Shown here one piece after another: positions 25,381-34,781 of a DNA stretch of 64,000 nt (its first letter is position 1; every line of letters begins with the position of its first letter). Below the pieces are notes generated by a model. That model saw only the letters and a program-made list of their open reading frames with translations. It ran no database searches and was not told the origin of the DNA. This DNA is from Pseudomonadales bacterium (GTDB lineage Bacteria; Pseudomonadota; Gammaproteobacteria; Pseudomonadales; Ketobacteraceae). The stretch spans positions 1 through 64,000 of the forward strand of contig JAGUVW010000015.1 in assembly GCA_020062665.1 (NCBI GenBank), in the 5' to 3' direction. The position numbers were made by a program, and so were the translations under genes.

Positions 25381-27822
25381 ATGAGCGACACACCTGCGGG
25401 CCTGCAGTGCTTTCACTGCGGCCTGCCTGTTCCCGCCGACAGCCGCTGGCCGGTGACCATCGGCGGCAGCGCGCGTGCCATGTGCTGCCCCGGCTGCCAG
25501 GCAGTGGCGCAGACCATCATCGACATCGGCATGGAAAGTTATTACCAGCACCGGGAACAGAGTGCGCCGGGCACGCTGCCTTCTGCCGAACTGGTACCGG
25601 AATTCCTAAGCGAACTGCAGGACTGGGACAATCCGGAACTGCAGCAACCCTACGTGCATGAAACCACCGAGCACCACAAGGAAATCACCCTGCTGGTGAG
25701 CGGCATCACCTGTGCCGCCTGCGCCTGGCTGGTGGAGCAGAACCTGAACCGGCAGGACGGCGTGGAAGTCTGCCAGCTCAACACCAGCAGCCACCGCGCC
25801 CGCGTGGTGTGGGATCCGGCGAAGATCAGTCTGGGCGGCATCATCCGCGCCATCGCCCAGGTGGGCTACAAGGCCGAACCCTACAATCCGGTGCAGCAGG
25901 AAGCGCAGATCCGCAGGGAAAATCGCACGGCGCTGATGCGACTGGGGCTGGCGGGCCTCGGCTCCATGCAGGTGATGATGTACAGCGGTGGCATCTATCT
26001 GGGTGCGTTCGAGGGCATCGATCCCGACCACGTGTACTTTTTACGCTGGGTGAGCGGTGTGGTGTGCACGCCGGTGTTCTTCTATTCCGCCTGGCCGTTT
26101 TATGTGAACGCCCTGCGCGGCCTGCGGGCGCGGCATCTGAACATGGATGTGCCCGTTTCGCTGGCGCTGATCATTGCCTTCATCGCCAGCTGGTGGTCGG
26201 TGTTCACCTACGGGCCGGAGATTTATTTCGACTCGGTGTCGATGTTCGCCTTCTTTCTGCTGCTGGGCCGCTATTTCGAAATGCGGATGCGCCATCGCTC
26301 GCAACAGACGTCGATCCGCCTGTCCCACAGCAGTCTGCAGACGGCGCGCCTGCTGGATGACGACGATCACTCCACGCTGATTCCCGCTGATCGCCTGCGC
26401 GCGGGCAACCGGGTGCTGGTGAAAGCGGGCGAAGTGATTCCCGGCGATGGCCGCGTGCTGCAAGGCAACAGCGCCGTGGACGAATCCATGCTCACCGGCG
26501 AACATCTGCCGCGTCGCAAGCAGCCGGGGGATGAGGCCACCGGTGGTACGCTCAATGTCGAGCAGCCGCTGACGCTGGAAATCCTGCGCAATCCGGCAGA
26601 CAGCACGCTGTCGACCCTGCGACGCCTGCTCGATCGCGCCGAGGCGGAAAAACCCAGCGCCAGTCTGCTGGCAGATCGCATCGCGCGCCATTTCATCGCG
26701 GCGGTGCTGGTGGTGTCGGTGCTGGTGTTTGCGTTCTGGTGGCTGCATGCGCCGGAGCGCGCATTCTGGATCGTGCTGGCGGTGCTGGTGGTGACCTGCC
26801 CCTGCGCGCTGTCACTGGCCACGCCCACGGCGATCACGGCCGCCACCGCAGCCCTGGCGAACCTGGGATTTCTGGCCACCCGCAGCCATACCATCGAAGC
26901 CCTGCGCAGCATCACCGACGTAGTATTCGACAAAACCGGCACCCTCACCGAAGGCCACTTCAGCCTGGCAAAAACCCTGCCCCTTGCGGATCTGAGCGTG
27001 GATCAGGCCAACGCCCTGGCGGCCGCACTGGAACGGGCATCGGAGCATCCCATCGCGCGCGCCTTTCATGCCTTGCCCTTCGACAGCGCAGTGACAGACG
27101 CGGAGATCGTGCCCAACGCGGGCGTGCACGGCCAGTGGAACGGGCAGACGTTGCGCATCGGCAAGCCCGCGTTCGCCAGCCATGGACTGGCACAACCGCC
27201 CCAGGCGCCTGCAGCGGGTGGCCAGTGGATTCTGCTGACCACCGCGCAACAGGCGCTGGCCTGGTTCCAGGTGGAAGATCGCCTGCGGGAAGATGCCCTG
27301 ACCCTGGTGAATCAGCTGCGGCAGGAGGGCAGAACCTGCCACGTGCTGTCCGGCGATGGCTCGGGCCACGCCCGCGAAATTGCGCACCAGCTGGGCATCG
27401 AGCAGGTACGCGACAATGCCTCGCCCCAGGACAAGCTGACCTACCTGCAGCAGCTGCAGCAGCAGGGGAAAAAAGTGCTGATGCTGGGGGACGGCCTCAA
27501 CGATGCACCTGTGCTGGGGGGCGCGGATGTGTCCATCGCCATGTCCGACGGCACTGATCTGGCCAAGGTGGCCGCCGATGGCGTGCTACTCAGCAAAAGC
27601 CTGACACCCCTGCTGCAGGTGCTGGGCATCGTGCGCCAGACCTACCGCATCATCCGCCAGAACCACGCCTGGGCGCTCTGGTACAATGTGCTGGCCCTGC
27701 CCGCCGCCGCCGCGGGACTGATTCCGCCCTGGCTGTCGGCCATCGGCATGTCTGCCAGTTCGCTGATCGTGGTGATCAACGCGCTGCGCATCAACCGCCA
27801 CGCGCCGGCACGGGCGAACTGA
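25381..27822 (+). CDS. ccoI: copper-translocating P-type ATPase CcoI (CtpA/CopA2-like)
   Basis: An 813-aa P1B ATPase. The N-terminus has two metal-related Cys motifs (CFHCGLPVP and CCPGCQAV) and an HMA domain with GITCAACAWLVEQ. The membrane metal site is CPCALSLATP, the phosphorylation site is DKTGTLTEGHF, and the hinge LMLGDGLNDAPVLGGADVSIAM is intact. CcoI-type pumps deliver copper to the cell envelope for cbb3 assembly and are slow compared with detoxifying CopA. The start is the ATG at 25381, 13 nt past the ccoH stop; a TTG at 25354 is in frame but unlikely. Confidence 0.95.
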   Translation: MSDTPAGLQCFHCGLPVPADSRWPVTIGGSARAMCCPGCQAVAQTIIDIGMESYYQHREQSAPGTLPSAELVPEFLSELQDWDNPELQQPYVHETTEHHKEITLLVSGITCAACAWLVEQNLNRQDGVEVCQLNTSSHRARVVWDPAKISLGGIIRAIAQVGYKAEPYNPVQQEAQIRRENRTALMRLGLAGLGSMQVMMYSGGIYLGAFEGIDPDHVYFLRWVSGVVCTPVFFYSAWPFYVNALRGLRARHLNMDVPVSLALIIAFIASWWSVFTYGPEIYFDSVSMFAFFLLLGRYFEMRMRHRSQQTSIRLSHSSLQTARLLDDDDHSTLIPADRLRAGNRVLVKAGEVIPGDGRVLQGNSAVDESMLTGEHLPRRKQPGDEATGGTLNVEQPLTLEILRNPADSTLSTLRRLLDRAEAEKPSASLLADRIARHFIAAVLVVSVLVFAFWWLHAPERAFWIVLAVLVVTCPCALSLATPTAITAATAALANLGFLATRSHTIEALRSITDVVFDKTGTLTEGHFSLAKTLPLADLSVDQANALAAALERASEHPIARAFHALPFDSAVTDAEIVPNAGVHGQWNGQTLRIGKPAFASHGLAQPPQAPAAGGQWILLTTAQQALAWFQVEDRLREDALTLVNQLRQEGRTCHVLSGDGSGHAREIAHQLGIEQVRDNASPQDKLTYLQQLQQQGKKVLMLGDGLNDAPVLGGADVSIAMSDGTDLAKVAADGVLLSKSLTPLLQVLGIVRQTYRIIRQNHAWALWYNVLALPAAAAGLIPPWLSAIGMSASSLIVVINALRINRHAPARAN

Positions 27823-27834
27823 GAGGAACCCACC

Positions 27835-28023
27835 ATGGAATCGATCTATTTCTTGATTCCCCTGGCGCTGGTGCTGTTCGGCCTGTTCGTCTGGCTGTTT
27901 TTCTGGGCCGTGAAAAACAATCAGTTCGAGGATCTGGATCGGGAAGGCAGCCGCATCCTGTTCGACGAAGACGCCCGCCCCAAACCACCCGCCTCCCACG
28001 ACCAGACGCAACCGCCCCCCTGA
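27835..28023 (+). CDS. ccoS: cbb3 oxidase maturation protein CcoS
   Basis: A 62-aa protein with one membrane segment and the family core SIYFLIPLALVLFGLFVWLFFWAVKNNQFEDLD, then a Pro-rich polar tail. CcoS is needed for cofactor insertion into CcoN. GAGAGGA precedes the ATG. It lies 12 nt after ccoI and 1 nt before the next gene, so translation is probably coupled. Confidence 0.95.
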   Translation: MESIYFLIPLALVLFGLFVWLFFWAVKNNQFEDLDREGSRILFDEDARPKPPASHDQTQPPP

Positions 28024-28024
28024 C

Positions 28025-28720
28025 ATGGACAGCGTCAGCTTCGTCGCCGCCTTCACCATCGGCTTCATGGGCAGCCTGCACTGCATCGGCATGTGCGGCG
28101 GCATCAGCAGCGCGCTCACCACAGCACTGCGACCCGGCGCCACCACGCTCACCCGACAGCTGGGCTATCCCCTGCTCTATTCCAGCGGCCGCATTGCCAG
28201 CTACGCTCTTGCAGGCGCACTGGCGGGACTGCTGGGCCACCAGTTCCGCGATCTGCTGGGCGGACATGGGCCTTCGGCGCTGCGGATTTTCGCCGGCGTG
28301 ATGATGGTGCTGCTGGGTTTCTATCTGAGTGGCTGGTGGCAGGTGCTGAATCAGCTGGAACGCCTGGGCGCAAAACTGTGGAAGCAGCTGGCGCCCTGGA
28401 CACGGCATCTGATTCCCGTCGACAACCCCGGCAAGGCATTGGCGCTCGGACTGCTGTGGGGCTGGCTGCCCTGTGGCCTGGTGTACAGCGCGCTGGCCTG
28501 GTCGGTGGGCGCCGAAAGCCCGCTGCAGGGTGCGCTGCTGATGCTGTCTTTTGGCCTGGGCACGCTGCCGGCCATGCTCGGTGTCGGCCTCTTCAGCCAC
28601 GCGCTCAACGACTGGGCGCGATCCAAGTCCACACGCACCTTTGCGGCGCTGCTGCTGATCGGTTTCGGGCTGTGGACCATCACATCGCAAATTCCCGGCC
28701 TTGGCGGCCACGGCCACTGA
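28025..28720 (+). CDS. TauE/SafE (DsbD-like) membrane protein of the cco cluster
   Basis: A 231-aa inner-membrane protein with about six segments and the motif FMGSLHCIGMCGGIS near the start, which in this group is linked to copper handling; WGWLPCGLVYSALAWSVG is a second conserved block. Relatives sit right behind ccoGHIS in pseudomonads and are thought to support oxidase copper or redox homeostasis. The start codon follows the ccoS stop after one nucleotide, so it belongs to the same operon. Exact function is unproven. The hemN and anr genes that often follow in pseudomonads are not here. Confidence 0.88.
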   Translation: MDSVSFVAAFTIGFMGSLHCIGMCGGISSALTTALRPGATTLTRQLGYPLLYSSGRIASYALAGALAGLLGHQFRDLLGGHGPSALRIFAGVMMVLLGFYLSGWWQVLNQLERLGAKLWKQLAPWTRHLIPVDNPGKALALGLLWGWLPCGLVYSALAWSVGAESPLQGALLMLSFGLGTLPAMLGVGLFSHALNDWARSKSTRTFAALLLIGFGLWTITSQIPGLGGHGH

Positions 28721-28792
28721 ATCCGCGCCCGCCCTTCCCCCTGCCGGCCAATTCTTTTACAGTGAAGTCCCGCTCGTCCGCTGAAGAGTTGC

Positions 28793-29977
28793 ATGCCGCC
28801 CCGCACCGTCGAAAACTTCACCTGCACCATGCCCTGGCGCACCGGCAATCACGTGGAATTGCTGGCGGACGGTGACCAGTTTTATCCCCGCATGCTGACC
28901 GCCATCGAGGAAGCGCGGGAAACGGTCGACATGGAAATGTACCTGTTCGAATCCGGCAAGACCGCCACCCGTTTCATCAACCGGCTGGGCGCGGCCATCA
29001 CCCGTGGCGTGCGCGTGCGGCTGCTGCTGGATTATTTTGGTTCCTATCATCTGTCCCAGCAGGACGTGCTGAAAATTCAGGAGCTGGGCATCGAGCTGCG
29101 TTTCTTCAACCGTATTCATCGCCATAAATGGTTGCGCAATCTGTCGCGGGATCATCGCAAAATTATTCTGGCAGATCGCCGGATTGCGTTTGTGGGCGGC
29201 GCCGGGATTACCGATGAATTCTCGCCCCGTGTCAGCGGCCCCAAAGCCTGGCGTGAACTGATGGTGGAAATCGACGGCCCCATCGTCGCCGACTGGCAGA
29301 TCATGTTCGAACGGGTGTGGGCAAATCATGACGCAGTGCATAACGAAGCCTTGCGCGAACGCATCCTGGCGTTCGGACAACCCCGCTACAACGCCCATCA
29401 CATGAATCGCGAAGTGCCACAAGCCCGCGTCAACGCTACCCGAGGCCTGGGCAACAAGCCCATCATCGGCGCCCTGCTGGCGGAAATGAAAAAAGCGGAA
29501 TCGCTGATCTGGATCAGCACCGCGTATTTCTATCCGTCGGGAAAAGTGCTGAAGGCGCTGCGCAAGGCGGCCCAGCGTGGCATCGACGTGCGCGTCCTGG
29601 TGCCCGGTCCTTACACCGATCATCCCAGTGTGCGCTTTGCCGGCCGCTCCTGGTACAGCACACTGCTGAAGGACAACGTGCGCATCTATGAATACCAGCC
29701 CCGCATGTTGCACATGAAACTGGCGCTGGTAGACGACTGGTGCAGTGTCGGCTCCTGCAATTTCGATCGCTGGAACCTGCGCTGGAACCTGGAAGCCAAC
29801 ATGGAAATCATCGACGGCGAGTTCAGTCGCAACGTGGAGGCGATGCTGGTCAACGATTTCGCCCAGTCCATCGAATATACTTTGAATCTGTGGAAGCAAC
29901 GGCCCTGGAGCGAGAAGGTGCGGGAATATTTCTGGAAGTACGTGGGGCTGATCCTGAATCGTCTGACCAATCAATAA
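28793..29977 (+). CDS. cardiolipin synthase ClsB-like (phospholipase D family)
   Basis: A 394-aa protein with two PLD domains. The first HKD motif is DHRKIILADRR (about residue 121), the second HMKLALVDDW (about residue 307), both with complete H-x-K-x4-D. There is no N-terminal membrane pair, as in ClsB. Family members join two phosphatidylglycerol-type head groups to make cardiolipin. It starts 72 nt after the cco cluster; GAAGAG lies before the ATG. The next gene (CPA2 antiporter) starts 14 nt after its stop. Subfamily assignment rests on length and HKD context. Confidence 0.85.
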   Translation: MPPRTVENFTCTMPWRTGNHVELLADGDQFYPRMLTAIEEARETVDMEMYLFESGKTATRFINRLGAAITRGVRVRLLLDYFGSYHLSQQDVLKIQELGIELRFFNRIHRHKWLRNLSRDHRKIILADRRIAFVGGAGITDEFSPRVSGPKAWRELMVEIDGPIVADWQIMFERVWANHDAVHNEALRERILAFGQPRYNAHHMNREVPQARVNATRGLGNKPIIGALLAEMKKAESLIWISTAYFYPSGKVLKALRKAAQRGIDVRVLVPGPYTDHPSVRFAGRSWYSTLLKDNVRIYEYQPRMLHMKLALVDDWCSVGSCNFDRWNLRWNLEANMEIIDGEFSRNVEAMLVNDFAQSIEYTLNLWKQRPWSEKVREYFWKYVGLILNRLTNQ

Positions 29978-29991
29978 CGACGGCGGCAACG

Positions 29992-31974
29992 GTGGCACAC
30001 CAATTTCTCAACCAGCTGATCATCATCTTCGCGGCCTCGGTGCTGGCGTCGGCGTTGTTCAATCGTCTGCGCGTGCCCACCCTGATCTGCTACCTGCTGG
30101 TAGGCGTGCTGGTGGGGCCCAACGGACTGGAACTGGTGAAGGACGCGGACTCATTCCAGTACATCGCGGAATTCGGTGTGGCGTTTCTGCTGTTCACCCT
30201 GGGGCTGGAATTTTCGCTGCCCCACCTGATCGCGCTGCGCAAAGTGGTGTTCGGCATGGGCTCGCTGCAGGTGCTGGTGTGCGTGGGCGTGTTCAGTGCC
30301 GCGAATTATCTGTACGGCGGCATGACCATTGCCGGCATCCTGATCACGGCCAGCGCGGTGGCGCTTTCCTCCACCGCCATTGTCAGCAAGGAACTGGCGC
30401 TGCGCAGCGAAATCACCACCGCTCACGGCCACATCGCCATCGGCATCCTGCTGTTCCAGGACATCGCTGCCATCATCATGCTGGTGCTGATTTCCACCGC
30501 CGGCCAGGGCAATCCGGATGCACTGTGGACATCCCTGGGCATCACCGGCCTGAAGGCACTGGCCTACTTCGCTGCTGTGGTCGCCATCGGCAAATGGCTG
30601 CTGCCGCCGCTGTTCACCGAGATCAGCAAAACCCGCTCCGAGGAAATGTTCGTGCTCACCGTGCTGGTGGTGGCGCTGTTGTCCGCCGCTGTTGCCCACA
30701 GCCTGGGACTCGCGATGGCACTGGGCGCATTCATGGCCGGCATGATGCTGGGGGAAAGCCATTTCCGTCACCAGATCGAACTGGAAATCCGTCCGTTCCG
30801 CGATGTGTTGCTGGGTATTTTTTTCGTCAGCATCGGCCTGATGATCGATGTGGATCTGATCCTCACTTACTGGCCACGCATCCTGTTCTTCACCGCCTGC
30901 CTGATCCTGTTCAAGACCGTGCTGATCGCCCTGCTGTGCGTTGGCTTCGGCCACAATCCGGTGGTGTCCATTCGCACCGGCCTGATTCTATGCCAGGGCG
31001 GTGAATTCGGTTTCGCGCTGCTGGCACTCGCGGTAAAAGACAGCCTGGTGCCACCGGACATTTCATCGTTCTTCCTGTCCATCATCGTGCTGAGCATGGG
31101 CATCACGCCGTTTCTGGTGAGCAACAGTGAAAAGATCGCCACTCGTCTGCTGTTACGCCGGGAACAGAAAAAAGATCCCGCGCTGGACATCCTGGCGAGC
31201 AAGACAGACAGCGAACTGCGCGGCCACGTCATCATTTGCGGTTACGGGCGCGTGGGCCAGACCATCGCACGTTTTCTGCAGCAGGAGCGGATTCCCTACG
31301 TGGCAGTGGATGACGACGCGGTGCGGGTGAAACGGGCGCGGGATACCGGCGAACCGGTGTATTTCGGCAGCGCGCGCAAGCTCGCCGTGCTCAAACACCT
31401 GGGCCTGATGCACGCCAACCTGCTGATCATCAGCTTCGACGACTACGCCGCTGCCCGCACCATGCTCACCATGATCCGGGAAGAAAACCGCAAGATTCCG
31501 GTTCTGGTGCGCACACGGGATGACGCCCATCTGCAGGAACTGCAGGACGCCGGCGCCACTGAAGTCATTCCCGAAACCCTGGAAGCCAGCCTGATGCTGG
31601 TGAGCCACGTGATGGCAGCCCTGGGAAAATCCGGCGAACAGGTTTTCGAAAGCATCCAGAACGTGCGCCGCGAACGCTACAAAATGCTGCACGGTTTCAT
31701 TCTGGGCCAGCACGGACAATATGGCCTGTCACGCTACCAGGGCCGGCTCAAACCGGTGTTCCTGCCGGAGTCCGCTTTTGCCGTGAACAAAGCACTGAAG
31801 GATCTGGCGCTGGACAAACTCCAGGTCAACATTCACACCATCCGCCGCGGCAACGACATCGTGCCCAGTCCCAACGACGACACTCAATTGCAAAGCGCTG
31901 ACATCGTGATTCTGAGCGGCGAACAGGCCGCCATCGAAGCTGCGGAATCCTACCTGCTGATCGGGCAAAAATAA
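29992..31974 (+). CDS. CPA2 monovalent cation:proton antiporter (KefB/KefC/YbaL-like)
   Basis: A 660-aa protein with a 12-segment Na+/H+ exchanger domain (LLVGVLVGPNGLELV, FLLFTLGLEFSLPHL) to about residue 385, a TrkA-N/RCK nucleotide-binding domain (HVIICGYGRVGQTIARFL near residue 411) and a TrkA-C domain at the end. Such proteins export K+ in exchange for protons, gated by NAD(H) or glutathione adducts. The start is placed at the GTG 29992, 14 nt after the PLD gene; the reading frame continues upstream to 29740 inside that gene but no other good start is seen. The ribosome site is weak. Confidence 0.88.
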   Translation: MAHQFLNQLIIIFAASVLASALFNRLRVPTLICYLLVGVLVGPNGLELVKDADSFQYIAEFGVAFLLFTLGLEFSLPHLIALRKVVFGMGSLQVLVCVGVFSAANYLYGGMTIAGILITASAVALSSTAIVSKELALRSEITTAHGHIAIGILLFQDIAAIIMLVLISTAGQGNPDALWTSLGITGLKALAYFAAVVAIGKWLLPPLFTEISKTRSEEMFVLTVLVVALLSAAVAHSLGLAMALGAFMAGMMLGESHFRHQIELEIRPFRDVLLGIFFVSIGLMIDVDLILTYWPRILFFTACLILFKTVLIALLCVGFGHNPVVSIRTGLILCQGGEFGFALLALAVKDSLVPPDISSFFLSIIVLSMGITPFLVSNSEKIATRLLLRREQKKDPALDILASKTDSELRGHVIICGYGRVGQTIARFLQQERIPYVAVDDDAVRVKRARDTGEPVYFGSARKLAVLKHLGLMHANLLIISFDDYAAARTMLTMIREENRKIPVLVRTRDDAHLQELQDAGATEVIPETLEASLMLVSHVMAALGKSGEQVFESIQNVRRERYKMLHGFILGQHGQYGLSRYQGRLKPVFLPESAFAVNKALKDLALDKLQVNIHTIRRGNDIVPSPNDDTQLQSADIVILSGEQAAIEAAESYLLIGQK

Positions 31975-32175
31975 TCACAGTCCGTTCCGCTCTATTGCGA
32001 TGCGTGTTTAGATCGAAATATTTTTTCCATTCAGGCAAACAAGTTAGCAAAATCAACTAAGATTTTTTTTAGGAAAGCGCAGCTAACGGACTGGATCGTA
32101 ACGGTTTCAGTCAGGTGCACTTTGCGGCTGCGACATTTCCAACCGTTGTATGACTTTAGTCAGGTGATTGAATAA

Positions 32176-32667
32176 ATGGGTATAAATCCCGCCGATTTTC
32201 GCCAATTGATTGTGCGCCCCACCCTGCAGAAACTGGGCAAATGGACTCCCTCCCTCGAAAACCTTCTGATCGGCACGGCAGCGCAGGCGTCTGGTCTCGG
32301 CATGCAACTGAGTTCAAACCGCGGACACGGTATTTATCAGGTGGATGCGCAGCGACACCAAACCGTGTGGGACTGTTATCTCGCTTTTGATCCGGATCTG
32401 GCCAGCGCCGTGCGTGGACTGGCATCGCAGCGGGAATTCCTCTGTCAGCCCCACCTGGAACTCACCACCAACCTGAGTTACGCCACTGCCATTGCCTGGA
32501 GTCTGTACGCGCACAGCGGCGCCGAGATTCCTGTGGATGCCAACAATATCGACGGACTCGCCTGGTGCTGGCACCAACATTTCTGTCAGGATGCCAGCCT
32601 CACCGCCCGGCATTTTGTCTCCACCTTTCAACAGCTGGTGAAACAGGAAAACGCCATCGCGGCCTGA
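32176..32667 (+). CDS. phage-lysozyme-like conserved protein, orphan
   Basis: A 163-aa soluble protein without signal peptide. The order of blocks IVRPTLQKLGKWTPSLENLLIGTAAQAS, GHGIYQVDAQRHQTVWDCYL, LSYATAIAWSLYAHSGAEIP and DGLAWCWHQHF resembles a group of phage-encoded proteins related to lysozyme/transglycosylase folds, where the first block normally reads GTAAQES; here Glu is replaced by Ala, so enzyme activity is doubtful. AGGTGA lies 9 nt before the ATG. No phage gene flanks it. The assignment is from memory of the pattern and is tentative; otherwise it is a protein of unknown function. Confidence 0.6.
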   Translation: MGINPADFRQLIVRPTLQKLGKWTPSLENLLIGTAAQASGLGMQLSSNRGHGIYQVDAQRHQTVWDCYLAFDPDLASAVRGLASQREFLCQPHLELTTNLSYATAIAWSLYAHSGAEIPVDANNIDGLAWCWHQHFCQDASLTARHFVSTFQQLVKQENAIAA

Positions 32668-32678
32668 ATGGGCCGCCC

Positions 32679-33482
32679 TCACTCCGCAACAGCCAGATCC
32701 TTTGTTGCCGGCAACGGATGTCCCAGTGCCTGCCAGATACGGCTCATGGCATCCACGGCGCGCATGTCCAGCTTGTGGTGCACGAACGACGACACTTCAG
32801 TAATGCCCGGATTGATTTCAATCGCCCTGCCACCCCACTTGCGCACATCGAACACCGGTTGCGCAATGTAGGGAAACACACTGGTAGTGCCCACGCTGAA
32901 CACCAGATCAAATCCCCGCAGCATTTCCCGGTGATAGAGACGCACCGCTTCGTCCGGCAACATCTCGCCAAACAGCACCACGTTGGGACGGATGACCGCA
33001 TGACAGCGCGGACACGCTGGCGGCAGCGCAAAGCCGGAATAGTCCTTCACCGTCTGCTGGTAATGACAATGCGTGCACAACACCTGGTCCACCCGGCCGT
33101 GGATTTCAATCAGCTGGCGTGAGCCGGCATGACGGTGAAAGCAGTCGATGTTCTGGGTCAGCACCCAGGTCTGCGGTTTGATTTTTTCAATCTCGGCAAT
33201 GACGCGATGAGCCAGATTGTGGCCCGCGCCACGACAGGCGGTTTCCACCTGCAGCAGATATTTCCAGGTCACCTCCGGACGTCGCCGCAACATGTCGCCA
33301 GACAGCGCCACCTCGATGGGAATACCGTCGTCCGTATGCTGATCGTTGTACAGCCCACCGATGCCGCGATAAGTGGGCAAACCGGAATCCGCCGACAAAC
33401 CTGCGCCGGTGATGAATAGAATGCGCTCGGCGTCGTCAATCAACCGGGCAATGTCATCAATACGCGTATCACTCGTCATCAC
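32679..33482 (-). CDS. NAD-dependent protein deacylase, Sir2 family
   Basis: A 267-aa sirtuin. The NAD-binding motif GAGLSADSGLPTYRG, the catalytic block LTQNIDCFHRHAG with the general-base His (in IEIHGRVDQVLC), four zinc cysteines (CTHC and CPRC) and VVLFGEMLPDEA are all present. It removes acyl groups from lysines using NAD+. It does not carry the Tyr/Arg pair I would expect in the CobB desuccinylase position with certainty, so acyl preference is open. It converges with the lysozyme-like gene and follows the degenerate GGDEF gene on the same strand by 8 nt. Confidence 0.92.
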   Translation of the reverse strand: MMTSDTRIDDIARLIDDAERILFITGAGLSADSGLPTYRGIGGLYNDQHTDDGIPIEVALSGDMLRRRPEVTWKYLLQVETACRGAGHNLAHRVIAEIEKIKPQTWVLTQNIDCFHRHAGSRQLIEIHGRVDQVLCTHCHYQQTVKDYSGFALPPACPRCHAVIRPNVVLFGEMLPDEAVRLYHREMLRGFDLVFSVGTTSVFPYIAQPVFDVRKWGGRAIEINPGITEVSSFVHHKLDMRAVDAMSRIWQALGHPLPATKDLAVAE

Positions 33483-33490
33483 AACTACCG

Positions 33491-34714
33491 TCAGATAAAT
33501 CCGGCGCGCCGGGTGAAAGTTTGATAGTGATCGTAGGTCATGGCCTGCGCCTCGACCGGAATCAAATGCTTGAAGATGCGATCGATCAGCGTGCGGGGAT
33601 CGCGCTCGGAATCCATCTGCACATGTACGCCACCCCAGGTCAGGCCCACGCCGCGATTCTGGAATTCCTCCTGCGCCAGCACCGGCAGCTCCAGCAATTT
33701 TTGCCGCAGCGACTCCAGCGCAGAGCGCAACACACCATCATCCTGCACATGGCACAGCGCGATGAAGCGGCCACCGCCAAGACGCGCCGCACAACCATCC
33801 ACCTCGTTGAACAGCGTGCGCAGCTGCCGCGCCACATTGCGCAGCAGATCATCACCGCGATCCGCGCCCACCATGTCGTTGAAGCGCGCAAACTGCTCCA
33901 CCTGAACCGCCAGCAACATGATGCGTCGCCCACTGGCACCGCTGCTTTCACTGGCCTGCAGCAACGCATCCTCGAACGTGACACGATTCTGCAGACGGGT
34001 AACCCGATCCTGACTGAACTGCTCACCCATTTGCGCATTGAGATCCCGCAACTGATCCCGCTCCAGCTGGATCAACTCATTCTGCAGGAACGATTTGCGT
34101 GAAAATTTCTCCATTCGCAACGCAATCATCATGCACAGCAGCGTGCCGGCCAGCAGCAGAAACAGCAGGTAAGTAGACGCACGCAATCCCATCTGATCCA
34201 GATACAGCGCTGGCGCCACCATCAGCACCATCAGCAACGCAGTCGTACTGGCAAAGTTGATGGGCGGACGGATAAACGCGAACAGAACAATTTCGACAAA
34301 GAAAATATTGGTGTAATAGATCTGCTTGATCGGCTCGGCGGAGTTGCGGGCAATCAACAGAAATGACGCCACCACCATCAGGCCGTTCAGGCTTGCCAAC
34401 CATTGCAGCCAGCGTCCTGTCGTAGTGCGGCGGGCATACAGATAAGTGCCCAGCAGGCAAGTCACCACCAGCACTCGCCACAACAGCACGGGAACCGGCA
34501 ATGCAATGGCATACGCCCAATCCACCAGATGACTGGCCATGATCAGCAATGCCGCCAGCAGACTCGACGCGCGAATGGCGTCCTGATACCAATGCTGCTG
34601 GGAATACTGGTAGCGCTGCTCCAGCGCGGAATCGAAAAAAAGCTCCCAGAACGGCGCTTGCTTCAGTGCCGTCAGCTGCTCCACAACGTCCGAATGTTTC
34701 TTTTTATTGTCCAC
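33491..34714 (-). CDS. membrane protein with a degenerate GGDEF domain
   Basis: A 407-aa protein with about six N-terminal membrane segments (residues about 50-215), a coiled-coil-like linker and a GGDEF domain in which the signature reads LGGGRFIAL in place of GG(D/E)EF, so diguanylate cyclase activity is probably lost. No EAL domain is attached. Such domains may bind GTP or c-di-GMP, or act as partners. The start is the GTG at 34714 with AGGTG about 10 nt upstream; a longer frame to 34870 would run into the preceding GGDEF gene. It lies 67 nt after the active cyclase and may have arisen by duplication. Confidence 0.85.
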   Translation of the reverse strand: MDNKKKHSDVVEQLTALKQAPFWELFFDSALEQRYQYSQQHWYQDAIRASSLLAALLIMASHLVDWAYAIALPVPVLLWRVLVVTCLLGTYLYARRTTTGRWLQWLASLNGLMVVASFLLIARNSAEPIKQIYYTNIFFVEIVLFAFIRPPINFASTTALLMVLMVAPALYLDQMGLRASTYLLFLLLAGTLLCMMIALRMEKFSRKSFLQNELIQLERDQLRDLNAQMGEQFSQDRVTRLQNRVTFEDALLQASESSGASGRRIMLLAVQVEQFARFNDMVGADRGDDLLRNVARQLRTLFNEVDGCAARLGGGRFIALCHVQDDGVLRSALESLRQKLLELPVLAQEEFQNRGVGLTWGGVHVQMDSERDPRTLIDRIFKHLIPVEAQAMTYDHYQTFTRRAGFI

Positions 34715-34781
34715 GAACGGCACCTGCGCAAAACGCCACAAACAACTGAGTCTAGCGCCGCCGCACAGGGGAATCCAGCGT

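Noticed and set aside
32176-32667. Prophage remnant around the lysozyme-like gene
   Set aside because: No integrase, attachment repeats or other phage genes flank it; neighbours are ordinary chromosomal genes.
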